A DNA stretch of 64,000 nt. Origin: Mesonia aestuariivivens (GTDB taxonomy: Bacteria > Bacteroidota > Bacteroidia > Flavobacteriales > Flavobacteriaceae). Shown here one piece after another: positions 45,191-54,242 of the stretch; within the stretch, counting starts at the first letter, position 1; each line of letters opens with the position of its first letter. The stretch covers positions 62,001 through 126,000 of the forward strand of contig NZ_JAHWDF010000008.1 of the NCBI RefSeq assembly GCF_019311235.1, written 5' to 3'. A program made the translations under genes and the position numbers. A model generated the notes under the pieces. The model searched no databases. It saw only the letters and a list, made by a program, of their open reading frames with translations, and was not told the origin of the DNA.

Positions 45191-46462
45191 TTAATTAATC
45201 ATATCGAAACCGGTGTAAGGCACCAATACTTCAGGTACTTTTATCCCTTCTGCGGTTTGGTAATTTTCCATAATACCTGCCATTACACGAGGTAAGGCCA
45301 AAGAGCTCCCATTTAATGTATGTACAAGTTCTTTCTTACCTTCTTTATTTTTGTAACGCACTTTTAAACGGTTAGATTGAAAGGCTTCAAAGTTTGAAAC
45401 TGAAGAAATTTCTAACCAGCGATCTTGTGCGGTAGAAAAAACTTCGAAATCAAAAGTTAAGGCAGAGGTAAATCCTAAATCACCGCCGCAAAGTCTTAAT
45501 ACTCGATATGGTAATTTTAATTCTTTTAAAATCTCTTTTACGTGATCTACCATTTTATCTAGAGTTTCGTAAGAGTCTTCTGGTTTTACCAAATTCACTA
45601 ATTCTACTTTATCAAACTGATGTAAACGGTTTAAACCACGAACGTGCGCACCATAAGAACCTGCTTCTCTTCTAAAACAAGGCGTAAATGCCGTACAACT
45701 AATTGGTAATTGCTTTTCTTCTAGTAAATCGCCTCTAAACATATTGGTTAGCGGAACTTCTGAAGTCGGGATCAAGTACAAATCGTCATTTTGAATATGA
45801 TACATTTGTCCTTCTTTATCGGGCAACTGTCCTGTACCATAACCAGATTCTTCATTTACCACTAATGGCACTTGATATTCGGTATAACCGGCAGCAATAT
45901 TTTTATCTAAAAAATAAGTAATTAAAGCACGCTGCAATCTAGCTCCTTTACCTTTATAGACTGGAAAACCAGCTCCTGTGATTTTATTTCCTAATTCAAA
46001 ATCAATCAGGTCGTATTTCTTAGCGAGTTCCCAATGCGGTAAACTTCCTTCTGCTAATACTGGAATATCGCCTTCTTTATAGATTTCTTCGTTATCTTCT
46101 TCATCTTTTCCTGCAGGAACTGATGGGTGTGGAATATTAGGAATGGTATATAAAAGCTGATTTAATTGTTCTGAAACTGAATTTAGCTTTTCACTTAATT
46201 CTTTTGATTTTTCTTTTAAATCGCCGGTTTGCTCTTTTACTTTATTGGCTTTTTCATGTTCGCCAGATTTAAATAACAACCCAATCTCTTTGGAAAGTCT
46301 ATTAGATTCTGCTAACGTATTATCTAGCTCTGCTTGCGTAGATTTTCTTTCTTCGTCTAAGGTAATTGCTTGCTCTAAAACAGTTTCGGCTTCAAAATTT
46401 CTCTTTTTTAAAGCTTGCACGTAAACCTCTTTGTTTTCTCTAATGTGAGCTACTTGTAACAT
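45191..46462 (-). CDS. serS: Seryl-tRNA synthetase
   Basis: Charges tRNA-Ser and selenocysteine tRNA (class II). 423 residues: N-terminal two-helix antiparallel coiled coil that grips the tRNA long arm (about 25-105), then the catalytic domain with the TSEVPLTN loop, motif 2 CFRREAGSYGAHVRGLNR and motif 3 NGSSLALPRVMAGIMENYQ. Complete and of standard length. Own -7 element upstream; starts with ATG at 46462. Confidence 0.97.
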   Translation of the reverse strand: MLQVAHIRENKEVYVQALKKRNFEAETVLEQAITLDEERKSTQAELDNTLAESNRLSKEIGLLFKSGEHEKANKVKEQTGDLKEKSKELSEKLNSVSEQLNQLLYTIPNIPHPSVPAGKDEEDNEEIYKEGDIPVLAEGSLPHWELAKKYDLIDFELGNKITGAGFPVYKGKGARLQRALITYFLDKNIAAGYTEYQVPLVVNEESGYGTGQLPDKEGQMYHIQNDDLYLIPTSEVPLTNMFRGDLLEEKQLPISCTAFTPCFRREAGSYGAHVRGLNRLHQFDKVELVNLVKPEDSYETLDKMVDHVKEILKELKLPYRVLRLCGGDLGFTSALTFDFEVFSTAQDRWLEISSVSNFEAFQSNRLKVRYKNKEGKKELVHTLNGSSLALPRVMAGIMENYQTAEGIKVPEVLVPYTGFDMIN

Positions 46463-46493
46463 TGGGTTAAAATTTTCTATTTAATTAAAGAAT

Positions 46494-46501
46494 CAAAGTT
46501 A
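46494..46501 (-). promoter_or_regulatory. -7 promoter element for serS
   Basis: Minus strand reads TAACTTTG, matching TAnnTTTG, 31 nt before the serS ATG and just after the stop of the gene upstream. A -33 box is not clear. Confidence 0.4.
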
Positions 46502-46516
46502 ATTATTTCGTTTTAA

Positions 46517-47836
46517 CTAATCTTCATCTTCGTGAAGTAAAATCCAATCATTATGAAAGAAATAATTCCATTGGGCTTCAGCCATATTAACCTTAGGGTC
46601 GATGAGTTGTTGTTTTTCTTTATGATTAACTCTTACATAAGCATTTACATAAATTTCAACATCTTCTCCTTTCTTAGCGTATTCTTCTTTTAAACGTTGA
46701 GAAAACTGCCAAATTACATCGGGTTTTGTAGAGGCTTGTCTAGTTTGTTTTCTACTCAGGTAATCGCTTTTTCTTACGTAATTAATTTCTCCTGTTGTTT
46801 TATTCACAATTTTATAAGTTGCTGTACCGCTCTTGCTACGTAACATCATACGCCAACTCATACGGTGGCCTTCTTCTGTCCATAAAACATCTCCTTTTAT
46901 CGCCCAATGTCTTAATGGCATTAAAATTTGAAATGGAAACCAAACGCAAAAAATACCAATAAGCAAGTTTCTATGCTCTGGCACTACAACTTCTCCATCA
47001 CTATAATATTCTTTTTTGTATAAAAAACGACGATGTACTAATTCTGGTGAAAAGAAGAACAAACAAAAAGCTAGAGATAAATAGGGGAAAATACCTATTC
47101 TAAATACAAAACTATTAAAGAGGTGAAAGAAAATTGCGATACAAAACATAGGAAACCTTGTTTTTCTATACAGCAACAACGGGACAATTAATAAATCGAA
47201 TAATATCCCGAAATATAAAATAACATAATGCGTCCATTTTTGCTGAAGAATTTCTCCTACTAGCCAATAGTCTTTCTTACTTTTCATGAGCATTGCCGGC
47301 ACTTCACCACTTAGCCAATCGGGATAAAATTTTGCTACAGAGGCGTAGGTATAAACAATCCATAACTGAAAAATAATAAATAAAACCACCCAACGCGGCA
47401 TAGAAATTTTACGAAGTTTTGGGTTTAATTTTGCATCTACAGAAGCATAGGTACTTGCAGGCACTAACATCATAAACACCAAAATGATAATAAGCAAGTA
47501 GTAATGGTTATTATAACTAGATTTTTGCATAAGATAAACGCAAGTCCACATTAAGGTATATCCAGAAATACTCCATTTATATTTATATCCAATGGTCACC
47601 AACAAACCAAAAAAGCCCATGATTCCGTAATAAATATACATGCCATTACCTGGAAGTGGCTGTAGAAAATCGAAACCAATAAAATTAAAGGTAAACTGAG
47701 GCTCTATAAGTGTTCTTCTAATCCAACCTGTAAAAATAGCACCCCATGCTTCAGCAGTAATTAACAATCCAAAAATAATTCTAAATACGATTAAAGAACT
47801 ATTATCTACTCGTTGAAACAACCACTTATTTAGCAC
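46517..47836 (-). CDS. HTTM-domain membrane protein (vitamin K-dependent carboxylase-like)
   Basis: 439 residues with about seven or eight membrane helices in the first two thirds (VFRIIFGLLITAEAW; YYLLIIILVFMMLVPAS; WVVLFIIFQLWIVYTYAS) and a soluble C-terminal part (about 330-439) rich in charged residues (DVIWQFSQRLKEEYAKKGEDV). The helix pattern and the WRMMLRSKSG segment fit the HTTM / vitamin K-dependent gamma-carboxylase superfamily of Bacteroidota. Bacterial members are of unknown substrate; the eukaryotic enzyme gamma-carboxylates glutamates. Its stop lies 1 nt before the ribF stop-start junction region, in the same transcription unit. Confidence 0.85.
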   Translation of the reverse strand: MLNKWLFQRVDNSSLIVFRIIFGLLITAEAWGAIFTGWIRRTLIEPQFTFNFIGFDFLQPLPGNGMYIYYGIMGFFGLLVTIGYKYKWSISGYTLMWTCVYLMQKSSYNNHYYLLIIILVFMMLVPASTYASVDAKLNPKLRKISMPRWVVLFIIFQLWIVYTYASVAKFYPDWLSGEVPAMLMKSKKDYWLVGEILQQKWTHYVILYFGILFDLLIVPLLLYRKTRFPMFCIAIFFHLFNSFVFRIGIFPYLSLAFCLFFFSPELVHRRFLYKKEYYSDGEVVVPEHRNLLIGIFCVWFPFQILMPLRHWAIKGDVLWTEEGHRMSWRMMLRSKSGTATYKIVNKTTGEINYVRKSDYLSRKQTRQASTKPDVIWQFSQRLKEEYAKKGEDVEIYVNAYVRVNHKEKQQLIDPKVNMAEAQWNYFFHNDWILLHEDED

Positions 47837-47837
47837 C

Positions 47838-48758
47838 TTATTTAGTTTTTAATTGATGTATATATTTTTCTGAAAACTCTTGATCTTCTTTCATTGCTTC
47901 AATTAAGTTTTTCACTCCTCCAAACTTTTTTTCTTCACGAATGCGCTTAAGCATTTCTATTTGAATTTCTTTTCCGTAGAGATTTTTATCTAAATTGAAA
48001 AAATAAGTTTCTATTGTTTTTTCTGAACCACCTACAGTGGGATTATAACCAATATTCATCATTCCAAAAACTTCTTCACTATCAATATGAGCTTTCACAA
48101 CATAGACTCCGTTTTTAGGGATAAGCTTATATTTTTCTATAATCTTTAAATTTGCCGTTGGAAAACCTAAATCTTTACCTAAACCTTTACCTTTTACTAT
48201 TTTTCCTGTTAGCAAAAAGTGACTGCTTAAGTATTTATTGGCTTTTTCTATTTCTCCCTCTTTAAGCGCCTTTCTAATTTTAGTAGAACTTACTGCTACT
48301 TCATCTACATCTTGCTTAGAAATTTCTTCAACTTCAAAACCATATTCTTCTCCGTATTTTTTAAGATCTTCAATATCGGCGTTTCTATTTCTTCCAAAAC
48401 GATGATCATAGCCTATGATTACTTTTTTTGCATTTAGCTTTTTCACCAATATCTGTTCAATATATTCTTGAGCAGATAATCTTGAAAAATCGTAAGTAAA
48501 TGGGTATACATATAAATGATCTATCCCTGTATGTTGTAAAATTTGTTTACGCTCTTCTATGGTATTAATTAACTCGATACCAACTTCTTTCTGCAATACC
48601 ATTCTAGGATGCGGAAAAAATGTGAGCACTGCTGACTCTAAAGATGAATTCTCTGCAGACTCTACTAATCTTTTTATGATTTTTTTATGCCCCATATGTA
48701 CACCATCAAAGGTGCCAATCGTAATGATTTTTGGGGTGTTATTTTCTGAAATTTTCAC
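47838..48758 (-). CDS. ribF: Bifunctional riboflavin kinase/FAD synthetase
   Basis: Makes FMN from riboflavin and then FAD. 306 residues. N-terminal FMN adenylyltransferase with the nucleotidyltransferase motif TIGTFDGVHMGHKKII and VIGYDHRFGRNR; C-terminal flavokinase beta-barrel (about 185-300) with GKGLGKDLGFPTANL and NGVYVVKAHI. ATG at 48758. It is placed between pth upstream and the HTTM gene downstream, 1 nt from the latter. Confidence 0.96.
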   Translation of the reverse strand: MKISENNTPKIITIGTFDGVHMGHKKIIKRLVESAENSSLESAVLTFFPHPRMVLQKEVGIELINTIEERKQILQHTGIDHLYVYPFTYDFSRLSAQEYIEQILVKKLNAKKVIIGYDHRFGRNRNADIEDLKKYGEEYGFEVEEISKQDVDEVAVSSTKIRKALKEGEIEKANKYLSSHFLLTGKIVKGKGLGKDLGFPTANLKIIEKYKLIPKNGVYVVKAHIDSEEVFGMMNIGYNPTVGGSEKTIETYFFNLDKNLYGKEIQIEMLKRIREEKKFGGVKNLIEAMKEDQEFSEKYIHQLKTK

Positions 48759-48810
48759 AAGGATCTCTTAATCTTTATCACAAAGTTACAAGTACTATTG
48801 AATAATACTT

Positions 48811-49434
48811 CTATTTTCCGTTAAATTCGTTCATGGTATTATTGATACCTGCAGTACCAAAAGATTTAATTGCTTTGGCAGATATTTTAAGACGTTCAGG
48901 CATCTGTTTGCGCTCTTCTTCATCCCACTCTCCTAAAACATAATCAATTTGATTTCCTTTAGAAAATTGATCGCTTATACCAAATCTAAATCTATTATAT
49001 TTTGAAGTATTTAGTTGCGCTTGAATATCTTTTAACCCATTATGCCCGCCATCGCTTCCTTTGGTCTTTATACGAATTGTACCAAAAGATAAATTTAGAT
49101 CATCGGTTACAATCATTAAATTATCTGGTGAGATTTTTTCTTTCTGCACCCAGTAATTTACCGCTTTACCACTTAAATTCATAAACGTAGAGGGTTTGAT
49201 GAGCACAAATATTCTGCCTTTAAATTTAAATTCGGCTCGGTCTGCCAATTTTACGGTTTCAAAAGAAACATTTTCTTCTTCAGCTAATTGATCTAGCACC
49301 TTAAAACCTATATTATGCCTTGTCTCTTCATATTTAGGACCAATATTACCTAAGCCTACAATTAAAAACTTTTTCATAGAATCTGTTTTCTCTATTTTTT
49401 TATTATTTAAAATTTTACCGAAAAAGGCTAACAT
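48811..49434 (-). CDS. pth: Peptidyl-tRNA hydrolase
   Basis: Releases peptidyl-tRNA that drops off ribosomes. 207 residues from the ATG at 49434, or 188 from the ATG at 49377 (MKKFLIVGLGNIG). The core shows the substrate-binding Asn in GLGNIGPKYEETRHNIGF (His and Asn of the active site), FVLIKPSTFMNLSGKAVNYW, and VTDDLNLSFGTIRIKTKGSDGGHNG (motifs given as pieces). The 19-residue N-terminal extension occurs in other flavobacterial Pth proteins as far as I recall, so the longer form is kept. The gene follows the rplY terminator. Confidence 0.93.
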   Translation of the reverse strand: MLAFFGKILNNKKIEKTDSMKKFLIVGLGNIGPKYEETRHNIGFKVLDQLAEEENVSFETVKLADRAEFKFKGRIFVLIKPSTFMNLSGKAVNYWVQKEKISPDNLMIVTDDLNLSFGTIRIKTKGSDGGHNGLKDIQAQLNTSKYNRFRFGISDQFSKGNQIDYVLGEWDEEERKQMPERLKISAKAIKSFGTAGINNTMNEFNGK

Positions 49435-49458
49435 CTTTTATGTTTTCAGTAAAAATAA

Positions 49459-49489
49459 AAAAGCATCTTGATAAATATCAAGATGCTTT
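49459..49489 (-). terminator. Terminator after rplY
   Basis: AAAGCATCTTGAT and ATCAAGATGCTTT form a perfect 13-bp stem with an AAAT loop. On the minus strand it is followed by a T-rich run, before pth. Confidence 0.85.
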
Positions 49490-49510
49490 AATAAAATATT
49501 TGCTTACTTA

Positions 49511-50155
49511 CTATCCGTCGTTAGAAGCTGCAGCTGCACCTTCGTCATGAGTTTCTGTAGAAGGAACATCTCCAGGAGCAACATCATCTTCATCGTCGTC
49601 GATTGCAACCACGTTACGAGATGTTTTAACCTGACAAATTACTGTATTGTCTGGGTGAAGAATTGTGTAATCATCACTTTTAACAGCAGTAACGTATAAC
49701 TTGTTACCAATTTTAAGTGGTGTTACATCTGCAATAATATAGTCTGGCAATTTATCTGCTAGCCCTTTTACCTTCATTCTACGTAAGTTAAAACGTAAAA
49801 CCCCTCCGTTTTTAACACCTTTAGGAATACCTTCAGCGTGAACAGGAATTTCCATAGAAATTTCTTGATCTTCACCAAACTCATAAAAATCCATGTGTAA
49901 GATTTCATCAGTTACTGGGTGAAATTGTATGTCTTGAAGAACAGCATTATGTTTAACGCCATCAAACTCTAACACTACTGTGTGTACATCTGCTGTGTAA
50001 ATTAAGCTGTTAAAAGACACTTCTGGTGCTGAAAAGTGAATGGCTTGCTCTCCTCCGTATAATACGCAAGGAACCTCTCCAGCATTACGTAAGGCTTTTG
50101 TTGCTTTCTTGCCTACGCTTTCTCTTTTAGATCCATTGATCGTAATTGACTTCAT
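49511..50155 (-). CDS. rplY: Ribosomal protein L25/general stress protein Ctc
   Basis: 214 residues. Binds 5S rRNA in the large ribosomal subunit. N-terminal L25 domain (about 1-95: [21 protein letters not shown], then [16 protein letters not shown]), C-terminal beta-barrel typical of the longer Ctc/TL5 form (to about 185), and an acidic tail ([15 protein letters not shown]). The tail is common in Bacteroidota. It shares its transcript with prs, starting 31 nt after the prs stop. Confidence 0.95.
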   Translation of the reverse strand: MKSITINGSKRESVGKKATKALRNAGEVPCVLYGGEQAIHFSAPEVSFNSLIYTADVHTVVLEFDGVKHNAVLQDIQFHPVTDEILHMDFYEFGEDQEISMEIPVHAEGIPKGVKNGGVLRFNLRRMKVKGLADKLPDYIIADVTPLKIGNKLYVTAVKSDDYTILHPDNTVICQVKTSRNVVAIDDDEDDVAPGDVPSTETHDEGAAAASNDG

Positions 50156-50185
50156 TTATAAATATATATAGATTAATAAAAAAAT

Positions 50186-51127
50186 TTACATTAAAAACTT
50201 TGAACTTATTGAGGTATTCTCGTGTACGCTTTTCATCACATCTGCAAACAAATCTGCACAAGAAACTACTTTTATTTTTTCACAATTCTGTCTTAGCGGA
50301 ATTGAATCTGTAACGATTAACTCTTCTAATTTTGAATTTTGAATGCGTTCGTAAGCATCTCCAGATAAAACGGGATGCGTACAAATTGCTCTTACGCTTA
50401 TTGCGCCACGCTCCATCATCACATCTGCAGCTTTGGTTAGCGTTCCGGCAGTATCTACCATATCATCAACCAAGACTACATTTTTACCGGTTACATCACC
50501 AATTAATTCCATGTGAGAAATTACATTAGCTTTTTCTCTTTGTTTGTAACAAATTACCACATCACTTTCTAAGGCTTTAGAATACGCATAAGCTCTTTTA
50601 GAACCTCCCATATCTGGTGAAGCAATCGTTAAATTGTCTAAATTTAATGCTCTTAAATGGGGTAAAAATACTGTTGAAGCAAACAAATGATCTACAGGAC
50701 GCTCAAAAAATCCTTGAATTTGATCAGCATGCAGATCCATTGTAATAATACGTGTTGCTCCCGCAGTCTCCAACATTTTAGCAATTAATTTTGCTGCAAT
50801 AGGCACTCTAGGCTTATCTTTTCTATCTTGTCGTGCCCACCCAAAATAAGGCATTACAGCCGTAATATGTCTTGCCGATGCTCTTTTTGCTGCATCTAGC
50901 ATTAATAACATTTCCATTAAGTGGTCGCTACCAGGATGGGTAGAACCTACGATAAAAACTCTTGATCCACGAATAGACTCTTCAAAAGAGGGTTGAAACT
51001 CTCCGTCGCTGTAGGTTGAAGTAATTACATTACCTAAAGGTATTCCGTAATTAGATGCAATTTTACGAGCTAATTCTGTACTTTGAGAACAAGCGAAAAG
51101 TTTTACATCTGTCATTGCTGAGGCCAT
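50186..51127 (-). CDS. prs: Ribose-phosphate pyrophosphokinase
   Basis: Makes PRPP for nucleotide, histidine and tryptophan synthesis. 313 residues with two PRTase-like domains: FACSQSTELARKIA near the start, the ATP-binding GSTHPGSDHLMEMLL, catalytic loop GWARQDRKDKPRVP, the divalent-metal His in MDLHADQIQGFF, and the PRPP loop VVLVDDMVDTAGTLTKAA. Length matches class I PRPP synthetases. The ATG at 51127 is adopted; a second Met (MTDVK) is four codons in. A -7 box and an inverted repeat precede it. Confidence 0.95.
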   Translation of the reverse strand: MASAMTDVKLFACSQSTELARKIASNYGIPLGNVITSTYSDGEFQPSFEESIRGSRVFIVGSTHPGSDHLMEMLLMLDAAKRASARHITAVMPYFGWARQDRKDKPRVPIAAKLIAKMLETAGATRIITMDLHADQIQGFFERPVDHLFASTVFLPHLRALNLDNLTIASPDMGGSKRAYAYSKALESDVVICYKQREKANVISHMELIGDVTGKNVVLVDDMVDTAGTLTKAADVMMERGAISVRAICTHPVLSGDAYERIQNSKLEELIVTDSIPLRQNCEKIKVVSCADLFADVMKSVHENTSISSKFLM

Positions 51128-51143
51128 ATCAAAATAAAGTTGT

Positions 51144-51160
51144 GTAAACGAAAGGTTTAC
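51144..51160. promoter_or_regulatory. Inverted repeat upstream of prs
   Basis: GTAAAC-GAAAG-GTTTAC is a perfect 6-bp inverted repeat, 17 nt in all, 17 nt before the prs ATG and after the predicted -7 box (51180-51187). It could be a repressor site or a leader hairpin; there is no direct evidence for either. Confidence 0.3.
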
Positions 51161-51179
51161 GATTTTTTAAAATGAGCTG

Positions 51180-51187
51180 CAAATTTA
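51180..51187 (-). promoter_or_regulatory. -7 promoter element for prs
   Basis: Minus strand reads TAAATTTG, exactly TAnnTTTG. It would give a leader of about 45 nt. No -33 TTTG is clear. Confidence 0.4.
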
Positions 51188-51227
51188 TAAATTTATTTTC
51201 AGCAGCGTAGTAATATTCTTACTTATT

Positions 51228-51260
51228 TTTGCGAATGTTTAAATTAATTTTTTAATTTTG
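51228..51260 (+). promoter_or_regulatory. Promoter of tRNA-Leu
   Basis: TTTG at 51228-51231 and TAATTTTG at 51253-51260, 21 nt apart, match both boxes of the Bacteroidota consensus. The tRNA begins 13 nt after the second box. Confidence 0.65.
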
Positions 51261-51272
51261 CATCTCCAAATT

Positions 51273-51354
51273 GCTCAAGTGGCGGAACTGGTAGACGCGC
51301 TGGATTCAAAATCCAGTTTCTTCGGAAGTGCGGGTTCGATTCCCGCCTTGAGTA
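51273..51354 (+). tRNA. tRNA-Leu (anticodon CAA)
   Basis: 82-nt gene. Acceptor arms GCTCAAG and CTTGAGT pair (one G-U), the D-arm is GGCGGAACTGGTAGAC, the anticodon stem CTGGA/TCCAG encloses loop TTCAAAA with anticodon CAA (reads UUG), a short class II variable arm follows, and the T-arm is GCGGGTTCGATTCCCGC. The discriminator base is A at 51354, and CCA is not encoded. It marks the boundary between the intact core genes to the left and decayed accessory DNA to the right. Confidence 0.96.
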
Positions 51355-51355
51355 C

Positions 51356-51395
51356 AAAAAAAGCCTGTAAATCGTTGATTTTACAGGCTTTTTAA
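51356..51395 (+). terminator. Terminator after tRNA-Leu
   Basis: AAAAGCCTGTAAATC and GATTTTACAGGCTTTT form a stem with one bulge and a GTT loop, directly after the tRNA. Confidence 0.85.
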
Positions 51396-51428
51396 ATTTA
51401 AGGGGATACAAAAAGGACAACAATATTA

Positions 51429-52624
51429 TTAGTTTTTCTTATCTATTCTTTCATTTTGAAAATTATAATGATAATTGATAATTTCACCAGTATTAAATAA
51501 ACCTATTGCTCTTTAAATGATTGGATAAGGAACTACAAACCATTCTCTTGGAGTTATTCTATTTTTATTTTTATCTTAAATATCTATTTGCAGTTGTGCT
51601 TGGCTAAAAAAACAGTGGATTAAATTTTCAAACTTTTGTGTGTTTACATTAACACATTTAAAAGTTGCTACTACTACTTCTGCATTTAGACAGGTAGCTT
51701 CATTTCTAGCATTCATAACTCTTTTTTGAACGGGTACTGTAGAGAAACCTATTTTATATAAATTGTTAAGTTTACTTATTTTTGGGTGGGTCGATTTAGA
51801 TTTCAATACATAAATCCAGCCTGTTTCCTTATCATCTTCTTCTAACTGTTCTACATTTGTAAATAGCTCTTTCTCGCTGTCTTTATCTAAATCTGTTACT
51901 AATTTAACATTAGTATATAATTATTTTGCTAAAGATCTATAAAGCATATTGCTATACGTGCCATTATCAAAAATAGTTCTTGTTCTTACATCTTTTCTAA
52001 CCCTGTCTCCTAATTCCCTAACGGCCTCTGAAATAACACCTACTTCTAAATACAATAAAACACCATCAAGAATATAGTATTTTCCTTCTTTTAAATTTTT
52101 CTGCATTTTTAAAGGATTTTAAACTACGCAAACCTAATTTAATTTCTTGGTGTACTCTTTTAAACTGCTTATCATATTTTTCAAATTCAGATTCTGACAT
52201 TGCTTTACGTTGCGCCACAAAATCGGTTTCTTTTTTATCTTTTGGGGTATGTTTAAAATCGAAAATATTTGTACCTTCTTCATCATCTGCTAACAAACCA
52301 AAATCATCATCTTCTAAAATATCGGCTACGGATTCGATTTTTTTAGTTTCAAACAATAAATTATGCCTATCAACACACTTTAATGCAAATTTCTTTTATC
52401 ATTCTCTCTAAATCCTTTTAAACGCAAGTACAAACGCATTTCTGATATACCATTACTTTGTTCTGGTTCTCTTTCTTTTTCATCTACAAAAGCATTGATT
52501 TCTTCAAAAGATTCAATTAAAAGTTGATCTGTAGATTTTACGTTCGATTGCTTAGAAGTATCTTTTAAAATACCTAAATCGTCATCTTCAAAAATATCTT
52601 CTATGCTTAACTTATCTTTAGATA
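51429..52624 (-). pseudogene. Degenerate T5orf172/GIY-YIG nuclease gene
   Basis: Read on the minus strand, the pieces belong to one protein. About 52384-52624: IEDIFEDDDLGILKD...SFEEINAFVDEKEREPEQS. Then LEDDDFGLLADDEEGTNIFDFKH and TDFVAQRKAMSESEFEKYDK (52066-52356), GKYYILDGVLLYLEVGVI...GTYSNMLYRSLAK (51921-52106), and finally the GIY-YIG/T5orf172 domain GWIYVLKSKSTHPKI...NLYKIGFSTVPVQKRV (51576-51900) and TPREWFVVPYPII (to 51429). Stops (for example TAA at 51921) and one-base indels (near 52360-52380 and 52090) separate them, and no in-frame ATG remains at the N-terminus. This matches a bacterial GIY-YIG nuclease-family protein of Bacteroidota. It is inactive as read, and its start overlaps the helicase remnant. 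Confidence 0.85.
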
Positions 52625-53619
52625 TTTTGTTTTTGTTTACGCTTTAATTCTTTTAAGAAAATAACTGCTTCTGCCATTCCCTTTTATTTTGGCTCTAAAG
52701 GTTTAATATCTGGGTTTTTTCCTGTTTTTTGCACCCAAGCTTTTATTTTAGGCCACAAGATAATAGCTTCTTCTTCCGTCATTCGAATTCTGGACACATC
52801 TATGGTTTCTTGGATAGTTCTTAAAAACAGGCGCTGTTACTGATTTGGATAATATTTCAAATGCTTTTTGGAACGGGTTTACACTATCTATTAAATCTAT
52901 GTGTATTTCATCTATATTCACAAAAGTATCTGCCATTTTGATAAAACGTCTATCGCCTTGTTCTTCTATACTTCCATTTTTAATAACAGAATCTACTACA
53001 ATATGTTGTCTTTCTTCTTCTACTTCAGTTAACAAAATAGGAATACTATCCCCTCTAAAATAAGAACCCGTCATTGCTACAATATGAGCGGTTGACTTTG
53101 CCATTATAGAATTTAGAAACCCTCCGATCTATTTGACCCTTCAGCAGATACGTAATGAAATTCATCTATAGCAATTATTGTATCATTAAAATACTTTTCT
53201 TCTATGACATCAAAAGCAAAACGAAGTGTAACGTGTCTACAAATAAGAATTTCTTCTTCACTATACATAAAATTAATGAAGGCATCTACTTTTGATTTTT
53301 CACCGCCAAGCGTACAAAGATTATATTTAGGGCTTAGCTGCCAATCTTCAAAAAATCGTGTTTTTTAATTATGTTGGCGCAAAAGAACTACCAATAGAAC
53401 GTTCAGGCCCGCTACAATTACTTTTTAATATCTTGGTTGCAGTTTATCTAAGCCAAGAAACATTAATTCTCTAGATTTATCTAATGCAAGAGGAGCTTTT
53501 ATTAATAAATATTGTGGCTGTTCTTGCTTCAAATGCTCTTTCTTGCATTTCTCGCATTCCTAGCGCATTTTTTTTCTCTTTTCTGTCTGTTTATAATTGA
53601 CTTTTACTAAATCTGGCAT
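52618..53619 (-). pseudogene. Degenerate DEAD/DEFH-box helicase gene
   Basis: Minus strand, starting MPDLVKVNYKQTEK at 53619. Pieces in order: the Walker A region (ALDKSRELMFLGLDKLQ; the expected GKS reads DKS), LSPKYNLCTLGGEKSKVDAF, ILICRHVTLRFAFDVIE, the Walker B box IIAIDEFHYVSAEGSN, MAKSTAHIVAMTGSYFRGDS, then a direct jump to ERQHIVVDSVIKNG and the C-terminal DLIDSVNPFQKAFEILSKSVT, EEEAIILWPKIKAWVQK. The jump lacks the whole second helicase domain, so there was an internal deletion. Stops and indels also break the frame (53355, 53130, 52810 region). The protein family is a phage-like SF2 helicase seen beside the GIY-YIG gene in other Bacteroidota, as far as I recall. Confidence 0.82.
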
Positions 53620-53646
53620 TTTTTTATTAGAAAATAATTATAAAAA

Positions 53647-53697
53647 CAAACAACTTCAATAAAATCAATGGTTTAGCCTATTTTATTGAAGTTGTTT
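53647..53697. terminator. Bidirectional terminator-like stem
   Basis: ACAACTTCAATAAAAT pairs perfectly with ATTTTATTGAAGTTGT around a 16-nt loop, with T-rich runs on both outer sides. It lies between the helicase remnant and the remnant gene that ends at 53696. Confidence 0.7.
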
Positions 53698-54183
53698 ATT
53701 TTTTTGAACCCATAATATCTATAATTTCATTCTTAACAAGTTTGTAAACAGTTTTCTGCAATTCTTTTAGATATATTTCTGGTATTCTTATTTCAGACAT
53801 TTTACTTTCTCCATTATATCTTAAATCTTCAACTCCTATAAATGATTTGTCTACCCTATGAATTTGCCAAACATACACAAGTCTCTGCTAATGATTTTAA
53901 ATCTGCACTCTTTTTTAAAAATTGACCAAAACATATCATTACTAAACCCCTTTCGGTTAAACCTATTCTCAAATTTGATTTTTTTTAAAAGGTCTCAGGA
54001 TGTATTAAAATTGAGAATCTCGCCTAAAATAACGAGGATATCTTTTAGCTCCTCTACTTATTTAATTGAAAATCAATATTTTTAATTCCTTCCTCAATAA
54101 TTAATACCCCTTGTAGCTTTTCATTTACTGTAATAAAATCTTTTAGATTGTTTATATCCTTATAATCCAATCCTGCTGTCCCT
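53696..54183 (-). pseudogene. Remnant of one or two small unknown genes
   Basis: Minus strand shows broken pieces with stops and frame changes. The first, near 54060-54183, reads AGLDYKDINNLKDFITVNEKL and GVLIIEEGIKNIDFQLNK. The second, 53885-54050, reads ELKDILVILGEILNFNTS, a stop, then LLKKIKFENRFNRKGFSND and FWSIFKKECRFKIISRDL. The third, 53696-53878, reads VWQIHRVDKSFIGVEDLRYN and ending KLVKNEIIDIMGSKK, which uses a start that is only a shifted frame. None is intact, and no family is recognised. Position just downstream of the RHS locus suggests decayed toxin or immunity cassettes, which is inference. Confidence 0.5.
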
Positions 54184-54242
54184 ATTCAGGAACTTTTTAA
54201 AAATTTTAATTAATCACTTATATATGAATGAATTAAATTAAG

